NCBI GenBank assembly: GCA_002403455.1
Contig: DHHV01000037.1
Span: 1 to 10,236, forward strand
Direction of reading: 5' to 3'
DNA: 10,236 nt
Source: Hyphomonadaceae bacterium UBA4763
GTDB lineage: Bacteria > Pseudomonadota > Alphaproteobacteria > Caulobacterales > Aquidulcibacteraceae
Part shown: positions 4,847 to 10,236 of the stretch, in pieces
How the letters are laid out: each line of letters starts with the position of its first letter
Numbering within the stretch: position 1 is the first letter of the stretch
The notes under the pieces: generated by a model
Database searches by the model: none
What the model saw: only the letters and a program-made list of their open reading frames with translations
What the model was told of the DNA's origin: nothing
Program-made: the position numbers and the translations under genes

Positions 4847-6529
4847 CTACATGCCCGGATAATTTGGCCCGCCACCACCCTCCGGCGTCACCCAATTGAT
4901 ATTCTGCGCCGGGTCTTTGATGTCGCAGGTTTTGCAATGCACGCAATTTTGCGCATTGATTTGAAAGCGCGGATTATTCCCGTCGGCGTCGCGCAGCACC
5001 TCATAGACCCCGGCCGGGCAATAACGCTGCGCCGGCTCGGCATAGGTCGGCAGATTGACGGCGATCGGAATGGACGGATCGGTCAACCGCAAATGCACCG
5101 GCTGGTCTTCTTCGTGATTGGTGTTGGACAAGAACACCGAAGACAATTTGTCGAAGGAGATCACCCCGTCCGGTTTCGGATAGACGATCGGTTTGTGCTT
5201 GTTGGCCGGTTCGGTCGCCTCGGCGTCTGTTTTGCCATGCTTGAGTGTGCCAACCAGCGACAACGCCCCGCCGGTCAAATGCCCAACCCACATGTCGAGC
5301 CCGCCGAGCCCGATCCCCATCACCGAGCCGAACCGGCTCCAGAGCGGTTTGGCGTTGCGGACGATTTTCAGCTCGCGGGCGACCGCGCTGGTCGCATAGA
5401 CAGCGTCATAGGCGGTGAGTTCGTCCTGGGCGCGCCCCGCCACGATCGCGGCGAAAGCAGCCTCCGCCGCCATAATCCCGGTGCGCATGGCGTTGTGATT
5501 GCCCTTGATGCGCGGCACATTGACAAAGCCGGCCGCGCAACCGACCAGAGCCCCCCCGGGGAAGGCCAATTTCGGCACGCTCTGCCAGCCGCCTTCGGTG
5601 ATCGCCCGCGCGCCATAAGCAAGCCGCTTGCCGCCCTCCAGCATCGGGCGCACGACGTCATGATGCTTGAAGCGTTGGAATTCGTCAAAAGGCGACACGA
5701 ACGGGTTCTTGTAGTTCAAGTGAACCACAAACCCGACGGACACCAGATTATCCCCGTAATGATAAGTCCATGAGCCGCCTTGACCGTCTTTGTCGCGCAG
5801 CGGCCAGCCGAAACTATGCTGAACCAGCCCTGGCTTGTGCTTCGACGGTTCGACTCGCCAGATTTCTTTCAACCCAATGCCGAATTTCGGCGCATCCTTG
5901 TCTTGGGCAAGACCATAACGGGCGATCGCCTGTTTCGACAAATGCCCACGCACGCCTTCGGCCAGCAGCGTATATTTGGCGTGGATCTCAATACCGGGCG
6001 TGAAGCTGTCTTTCGGCGCGCCGTCGCGGCCGATGCCGAGATCGCCAACTTGCACGCCTTTGACGGTGCCGTCCGCGTTGAAAATCAGATTGGCGGCGGC
6101 AAAACCCGGATAAATCTCGACGCCCAAGCCTTCGGCTTGTTGGCCAAGCCAGGCGCATACGGCTCCCATCGAGCCGATATACATGCCGTGATTATGCATG
6201 AAGGGCGGCATCAGGAAATTCGGGATGGTCACCGAGCCGGCCGGTCCCAGAAACAGGAATTTGTCTTCGGTGACTTCCTGGGTCAGCGGACAGCCCTCGT
6301 TGCGCCAATCCGGCAGCAAGGCGTCGAGGCCAATTGGATCGACCACGGCGCCGGACAGGATATGAGCGCCGACTTCCGAGCCTTTTTCCAGCACGGCGAC
6401 GCTGATCTCAACGCCGGCCGCCGCGGCTTGTTGTTTCAACCGGATCGCCGCCGACAATCCGGCCGGTCCCGCTCCGACAATGACGACGTCATAGTCCATG
6501 CTGTCGCGTTCGACGCCCTCAAAGGCCAT
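4847..6529 (-). CDS. etfQO: Electron transfer flavoprotein-ubiquinone oxidoreductase (ETF-QO)
   Basis: ETF-QO passes electrons from reduced electron-transfer flavoprotein (loaded by acyl-CoA and amino-acid dehydrogenases) to ubiquinone at the inner membrane. The 560-residue product is full length for bacterial forms. The FAD dinucleotide motif GAGPAG is at residues 19-24, and a second FAD contact is likely in LLAEGVRGHL. The middle has the family stretches GWPLRDKDGQGGSWTYHYG and PRIKGNHNAMRTGIMAAEA. The C-terminal ferredoxin-like part carries the four iron-sulfur ligands: Cys504 (RYCPAGVYE), Cys529, Cys532 and Cys535 (NCVHCKTCDIKDP). The ATG at 6529 has AGGGACGG just upstream; Met11 (MDYDVVIVG) is a shorter alternative. 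It lies 95 bases after yebC on the same strand, with a possible promoter in that gap, and 66 bases before the alpha/beta-hydrolase. The etfAB genes are not in this window. Confidence 0.97.
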   Translation of the reverse strand: MAFEGVERDSMDYDVVIVGAGPAGLSAAIRLKQQAAAAGVEISVAVLEKGSEVGAHILSGAVVDPIGLDALLPDWRNEGCPLTQEVTEDKFLFLGPAGSVTIPNFLMPPFMHNHGMYIGSMGAVCAWLGQQAEGLGVEIYPGFAAANLIFNADGTVKGVQVGDLGIGRDGAPKDSFTPGIEIHAKYTLLAEGVRGHLSKQAIARYGLAQDKDAPKFGIGLKEIWRVEPSKHKPGLVQHSFGWPLRDKDGQGGSWTYHYGDNLVSVGFVVHLNYKNPFVSPFDEFQRFKHHDVVRPMLEGGKRLAYGARAITEGGWQSVPKLAFPGGALVGCAAGFVNVPRIKGNHNAMRTGIMAAEAAFAAIVAGRAQDELTAYDAVYATSAVARELKIVRNAKPLWSRFGSVMGIGLGGLDMWVGHLTGGALSLVGTLKHGKTDAEATEPANKHKPIVYPKPDGVISFDKLSSVFLSNTNHEEDQPVHLRLTDPSIPIAVNLPTYAEPAQRYCPAGVYEVLRDADGNNPRFQINAQNCVHCKTCDIKDPAQNINWVTPEGGGGPNYPGM

Positions 6530-6557
6530 GTCCGTCCCTTTTTCTTCGATGTGGTGG

Positions 6558-6586
6558 GAAAGTGTCGGTTTTCGGCGTCAGGTCAA
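6558..6586 (-). promoter_or_regulatory. Possible promoter for ETF-QO
   Basis: On the minus strand TTGACC (6586-6581) is a good -35 element, preceded by C as in many alphaproteobacterial promoters. Seventeen bases further lies ACTTTC (6563-6558), a poor -10. The spacing and location 29 bases before the ATG are right, but the -10 match is weak. Confidence 0.28.
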
Positions 6587-6624
6587 GGCATGGAACGGCC
6601 GGCTCGCCGCTAAATCCGCCAAGA

Positions 6625-7380
6625 TTACCCGGTGGCAAGACCCAAGCGCTCGGCTTCCGCCGCCGACAGCGTATAATTGGCGGTCACCGTCTGCACGTCA
6701 TCCAGGTCATCGAGCGCATCGAGCAGCCCGAGCAGCGCGTCAGCCTCCTCGCCGGCGATGTCGATCATCGTTTGCGGGCGCCAGATGATCTTGCTGGCGC
6801 TGGCTTCGCCAAAGCGGTTCTCCAGCGCCGCGGCGACGGCGGCCAAATCGCTGACCGCGCAGAGCACGACATGGCTGTCCTCTTCCACCAATGCGTCGGC
6901 CGCGCCCGCCTCGATCGCCGCCTCCATCATCGCTTCTTCGCCGGCTTTGGCGCGCGGATAGCGGATCTCGCCGACGCGGTCGAACCCAAAGGCGACCGAA
7001 TTGCTTTCGCCGAGCGCGCCGCCATTCTTGCCGAACGCGGTGCGGACCGCTGCGGCGGTGCGGTTGCGATTATCGGTCAACGCCTCAACGAGGACGCCCA
7101 CCCCGCCAGGGCCAAAGCCTTCATAGCGCACTTCTTCGAGATTTTCGCCGCCGCCGCCGATCGCCTTATCGATGGCGCGCTGGACATTGTCCTTGGGCAT
7201 GTTTTCGGCGCGGGCGTTTTGGATGGCCAGCCGCAAGCGCGGATTGGCATGCGGGTCGGCCCCACCGGCTTTGGCGGCGATTTGCACCTCGCGCGCCAGC
7301 CGCGTGAACAATTGGGCGCGCTTTTTGTCCGCCGCGCCTTTTTTGTGCATGATGTTTTTGAATTTGCTATGGCCGGCCAT
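6625..7380 (-). CDS. yebC: YebC/PmpR family regulator (TACO1-like)
   Basis: YebC-family proteins are described as DNA-binding regulators in some bacteria, and members of the family (including mitochondrial TACO1) aid translation of difficult sequences. The 251-residue product fits the family from end to end. It has the invariant N-terminus MAGHSKFKNIMHKKGAADKK, then RLRLAIQNARAENMPKDNVQRAIDKAIGG, then EGFGPGGVGVLVEALTDNRNRT, and an acidic C-terminal domain (LLDALDDLDDVQTVTANY). It is cytoplasmic, with no signal peptide. The ATG at 7380 is fixed by the family N-terminus; the ribosome-binding site is poor (AGGCGGG about 13 bases upstream), and a small palindrome CTCAT/ATGAG (7402-7413) lies in the leader. 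It follows the cnoX-like gene by 87 bases. A 14-base sequence is repeated upstream of this gene and again upstream of ETF-QO. Confidence 0.96.
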   Translation of the reverse strand: MAGHSKFKNIMHKKGAADKKRAQLFTRLAREVQIAAKAGGADPHANPRLRLAIQNARAENMPKDNVQRAIDKAIGGGGENLEEVRYEGFGPGGVGVLVEALTDNRNRTAAAVRTAFGKNGGALGESNSVAFGFDRVGEIRYPRAKAGEEAMMEAAIEAGAADALVEEDSHVVLCAVSDLAAVAAALENRFGEASASKIIWRPQTMIDIAGEEADALLGLLDALDDLDDVQTVTANYTLSAAEAERLGLATG

Positions 7381-7467
7381 TGCCGTGTTTCAACCCGCCT
7401 ACTCATTTATGAGGCGCGTTCTTGCGCCAAATCCGCCAGCCGCTCAAGCCGCGTCGCGCGCGGACGC

Positions 7468-8379
7468 TTAGCTGAACAGGATCGCGGAGAGCCGCTTGCG
7501 GCCATTTTTGGCGATGTCAGAGCCGGCTCCGGCCGCGTCGAACAATTTCAGCAGATATTTGCGCGCCGCTTCTTCATTCCAGGCGCGATCGCGCTGGATG
7601 ATTTCCAGCAATTGATCGACCGCAGGTCCGAATTGACCTTGCGTTGCCAAGGTCTTGGCGAGGCGAAAGCGCGCCTCGAAGGCTTGCGGATCGGCCTCTA
7701 TTTGCCGGGTCAGCGCATTGACGTCGCCGCGCGCCTCCGGATCGCCCGCCAATTCCATCGCGGCGCGGACGCCGGCGAGGTCGCTGTCATGCGCTTTGGC
7801 CGGCGGCGCCATGGACAACACGTCCTCGACCTTCGCCAAATCGCCCATTGTCAGAAAGCAGCGGGCAAGGCCGGCGATCGCTTTGACATTGTCCTCTTCG
7901 GCGCCCAGCACTTGCGCATAAATATCAGCCGCGCCCGCCGCATCGCCAGCTTGCAGCGCTGCCGCCGCTGCTTTCAGCGCGTCCTCAATCCCACCGGTCG
8001 CCGAGCTGCCGGCATCCTTGATGACCTTCTCGATAAAGGCGCGGACCTGGCTTTCCGGCAGCGCGCCCTGGAAATAATTCAGAGGCCGGCCTTTGTCGAA
8101 CGCCACCACCATCGGGATCGACTGCACCCGCATTTGCGAGGCGATCACCGGGTTTTCGTCGGTGTTGATTTTGACGAGTTTGACCTTGCCCTTCATGCCG
8201 CGCACGAGTTTTTCCAGCATCGGCATCAATTGCTTGCAGGGGCCGCACCAAGGCGCCCAGAAATCCACGATGACCGGCCCGGTCATCGAGGCGTCGATGA
8301 CATCGACTTTGAAATTGGCGTCAGAGCCGTTTTTGACGACGTCATCAGCGGCAGGCGGGGTAGATTTTGGGCCGAACAT
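7468..8379 (-). CDS. cnoX: Thioredoxin-TPR chaperedoxin, CnoX/YbbN-like
   Basis: CnoX combines a thioredoxin domain with a TPR-like C-terminal half; it protects proteins from aggregation and over-oxidation and hands them to DnaK and GroEL. The thioredoxin domain spans about residues 18-125, with the active site WCGPC (Cys45, Cys48) after VIVDFWAP, and the cis-proline in VQSIPMVVAF. The rest (about 130-303) is helical repeat: alternating Ala/Leu-rich pairs such as ALQAGDAAGAADIYAQVL and DPQAFEARFRLAKTLATQGQFGPAVDQLL. Length (303) is usual for the family. The E. coli protein has lost the first cysteine, whereas alphaproteobacterial forms keep CxxC; both are intact here, so redox activity is expected. 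There is no signal peptide, so it is cytoplasmic. GGAG lies five bases before the ATG at 8379. It sits between the AsmA/YhdP-like gene (93-base gap) and yebC (87-base gap), all on the same strand. Confidence 0.93.
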   Translation of the reverse strand: MFGPKSTPPAADDVVKNGSDANFKVDVIDASMTGPVIVDFWAPWCGPCKQLMPMLEKLVRGMKGKVKLVKINTDENPVIASQMRVQSIPMVVAFDKGRPLNYFQGALPESQVRAFIEKVIKDAGSSATGGIEDALKAAAAALQAGDAAGAADIYAQVLGAEEDNVKAIAGLARCFLTMGDLAKVEDVLSMAPPAKAHDSDLAGVRAAMELAGDPEARGDVNALTRQIEADPQAFEARFRLAKTLATQGQFGPAVDQLLEIIQRDRAWNEEAARKYLLKLFDAAGAGSDIAKNGRKRLSAILFS

Positions 8380-8472
8380 GGGCGCTCCACTACAATTGGT
8401 ATCTTGGCTGGCGCTACATGGCCTTCACGCCTTCATCTTGCAAGCCTAACGCGACGACTGAAAGCCGCTGTT

Positions 8473-10236
8473 TCATTCCTGGTCTGGCTGTTTACGCGCC
8501 GCGGCGGCCGCATTGGCTTGCGTGCGGCGGATCGGCTCGAAAATCCGCCGAAACACCCCCGGCGCCGCGGCTGACAGCGGATTGACGGTGATTTTGGTCT
8601 CTTCGAACGTGCCATCGACTTTATAGACGATCGCGAACACGCCCTCGCCGGGGCGCGACACGAAGATATCGCCGAGGACCGGCAGCGCGCCCAATGCCGC
8701 ATTCAAACCATAAGACGGGATAATCGCGCCTGACAGCGCCAAGGCTTCGTCATCGAGGTCGACCAAGCCATGCACGGTCAACCCCATGCCAGGGCCAACC
8801 GCGCGCGCCTCGTCAACCATCAGCCGCCCGTCCTGCAACGCGCCCTCGGCCTCCAGCCGCTCAAACAAAATGCCGTCGCCATTGGCGAGGTCCGACAGCG
8901 CGCGCAGCGAGCCCAAGGCCAGGATCTTCGCCAAGCCCGGCGCCTTGCGAATGCGCACATCTTTGGCTTCGGCCTGATAGGCGATCCGCAACGCGTCCGT
9001 TTCATCGCGCGACCAGGCGCCGTCCAAACGCATCCGCCCGCCATCGGCATTGGCGAGGCCAAGCGCAATGCGCGCCACCAAGCCGGAATCAGGCGCGATA
9101 AACGCAAATTTGCCGCCGGCCCCATCTGCCTCGCGCTGCGCCGAGAAGGTGGCGTCTTGGCCGGCATGCCGGGCGGTGAGGTCAGCCGTTTGCAAGCCTT
9201 TTTGGTCGAGCCGCAGCGCTCCTTGGACGTTTTCCAATTGGTCGCTATCGCCAATTTGCAATCTGGCGAGGTCAACATTCAAGGCGACAGGGGCCGCTAA
9301 TCCGACATCACCGCCGCCGCCGCCAAATACGCCTGCCAGAAATCCGCGCCCATCGAGCCGAGCGCCGCGCAAGTCGATCGTAAAATCAGGATTGCGCGCC
9401 ACGCGCACGTCCACATCGACATTGTCGCCGATTTTGACCTCGTCAAACGCCGCCGACAGCAATTTGCCGTCCGCCGCCAATTCGAAACCGCCATTGAGCC
9501 GCAAATTCGGCGCGTTGACAGTGAGGGAATTGACCGTGAGCGCGCCTTCCGGCGTTTGCGAAAAGCTCAAGATCGCCGAGCCCGGGATCTGCGGCTCCTT
9601 TTCCCAATTGACCAAGGGCAAGACCGCGCGGGCCGGCGTCAAGTCGATATTGGCCTCGCCCCGGCTCAACGCCAACCCATCGCCAAACCCAACAAAGTCA
9701 AACGCGACATTGCCTTGGACGAATTCGCGTACGCCAAAGCCAAATTCATCAAGCGTCTCGGCGGACACTTGCGCCGAAAAGGCGAGCGCGGTCCGCTCGG
9801 TTTGGATGGCGCCGTCACGCTGTTCCCAGCGCAAATGCGCGGGCGCCGCACCGATCTCGAAATCCGCCTCGACCAGGAATCCGCCATTCTTGATCGCGAC
9901 GTCCACCTCGCCTTTTTCGAGCGGTTGATCGCCAATCAAATCGCGCGCCAGCACGTTGCTGAAAGCGCCGCGCACGTCAAAGCCGTAATCCTCGCGCGGC
10001 ACCTGGGTAAGCATGGGCCGCGTCACTTGAAAATCGAGCGCGCCGGTCCCGGAAATGCTGGCGTCGAGCAAACGCTTGGTGTCGCTGCCATCGGAGTCCA
10101 GTGCGGCGAGCAAGCTCAAGAACGGTTTGGCTTCGCCGGTCGCGCGGCCGCGGAACTCGGCCAACGCGCCTTTCGGGACCAGTTTGGGCAGGGCGACGCT
10201 GCCAGTGGTGAGGGTTAACCCATCGGCTTGCGCGCC
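8473..10236 (-). CDS. AsmA/YhdP-like large envelope protein, C-terminal part (5' end beyond window)
   Basis: The frame is open through the right edge, so the visible 587 residues are only the C-terminal portion; an internal TTG at 10164 is not a real start. The sequence is made of repeated short beta-strands (for example NLRLNGGFELAADG, VDVRVARNPDFTIDLRG, LDLARLQIG-type strands) expected for the long hydrophobic groove of the AsmA superfamily, whose members (AsmA, TamB, YhdP) span the periplasm and move phospholipids to the outer membrane. The last ~150 residues match the conserved end of the YhdP/AsmA-like C-terminal domain: APGLAKILALGSLRALSDL, then GDGILFERLEAEGALQDG, GLNAALGALPVLGDIF, and KITVNPLSAAAPGVFRRIF, followed by a short polar tail. 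An N-terminal membrane anchor would be expected outside the window. It lies 93 bases upstream of the cnoX-like gene on the same strand, with no clear terminator between. Confidence 0.85.
   Translation of the reverse strand, partial: GAQADGLTLTTGSVALPKLVPKGALAEFRGRATGEAKPFLSLLAALDSDGSDTKRLLDASISGTGALDFQVTRPMLTQVPREDYGFDVRGAFSNVLARDLIGDQPLEKGEVDVAIKNGGFLVEADFEIGAAPAHLRWEQRDGAIQTERTALAFSAQVSAETLDEFGFGVREFVQGNVAFDFVGFGDGLALSRGEANIDLTPARAVLPLVNWEKEPQIPGSAILSFSQTPEGALTVNSLTVNAPNLRLNGGFELAADGKLLSAAFDEVKIGDNVDVDVRVARNPDFTIDLRGARLDGRGFLAGVFGGGGGDVGLAAPVALNVDLARLQIGDSDQLENVQGALRLDQKGLQTADLTARHAGQDATFSAQREADGAGGKFAFIAPDSGLVARIALGLANADGGRMRLDGAWSRDETDALRIAYQAEAKDVRIRKAPGLAKILALGSLRALSDLANGDGILFERLEAEGALQDGRLMVDEARAVGPGMGLTVHGLVDLDDEALALSGAIIPSYGLNAALGALPVLGDIFVSRPGEGVFAIVYKVDGTFEETKITVNPLSAAAPGVFRRIFEPIRRTQANAAAAARKQPDQE

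Noticed and set aside
4610..5773. A 387-codon open frame on the plus strand
   Set aside because: Antisense to ETF-QO and the hydrolase start; no family resemblance, and the opposite strand has conserved motifs throughout.
6562..8574. A 670-codon open frame on the plus strand
   Set aside because: It lies antisense to yebC and the cnoX-like gene, both clear family members; its Arg/Ala/Gly/His-rich translation is a typical shadow of GC-rich coding sequence.
1..10236. CRISPR array, insertion sequence, integrase or phage genes
   Set aside because: No regularly spaced repeats and no transposase- or integrase-like protein were seen on either strand.

Overview
The window looks like ordinary chromosome from an alphaproteobacterium. 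The evidence is an RpoH of the alphaproteobacterial type, a CnoX-like thioredoxin/TPR protein that keeps an active CGPC site, an ETF:ubiquinone oxidoreductase, an AsmA/YhdP-like envelope protein, high GC, and tight spacing on long same-strand runs. The order or species cannot be fixed from this sequence alone.

Layout. Positions 1-594 (minus strand, cut by the left edge) encode a lipoprotein with a His-rich extracellular domain and a Gly/His-rich tail. A short divergent gap is followed on the plus strand by an orphan Phd-type antitoxin without an ATG start (720-1001), a membrane fatty-acid desaturase (1048-1944) and an exported SRPBCC-fold protein (1968-2543). A 405-base gap full of inverted repeats leads into rpoH, the heat-shock sigma factor (2949-3842). 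From 3869 to the right edge everything is on the minus strand. In transcription order this is an AsmA/YhdP-like protein (cut by the right edge), cnoX-like thioredoxin/TPR, yebC, ETF-QO and an alpha/beta-hydrolase. Gaps of 66-95 bases would allow partial co-transcription, although a possible promoter lies just before ETF-QO.

How the genes relate. RpoH and CnoX both serve protein quality control. ETF-QO feeds electrons from fatty-acid and amino-acid oxidation into the quinone pool. The desaturase and the AsmA/YhdP-like protein concern membrane lipids. YebC belongs to a family of regulators or translation factors. None of this amounts to a dedicated multi-gene system. The clearest unexplained structure is the rpoH leader: two large inverted repeats (2594-2647 and 2688-2742), several smaller hairpins, and a small bulged hairpin covering the rpoH ribosome-binding site. 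Together these suggest a structured, possibly temperature-sensing 5' leader. The orphan antitoxin with a probable CTG start is the second point of interest.
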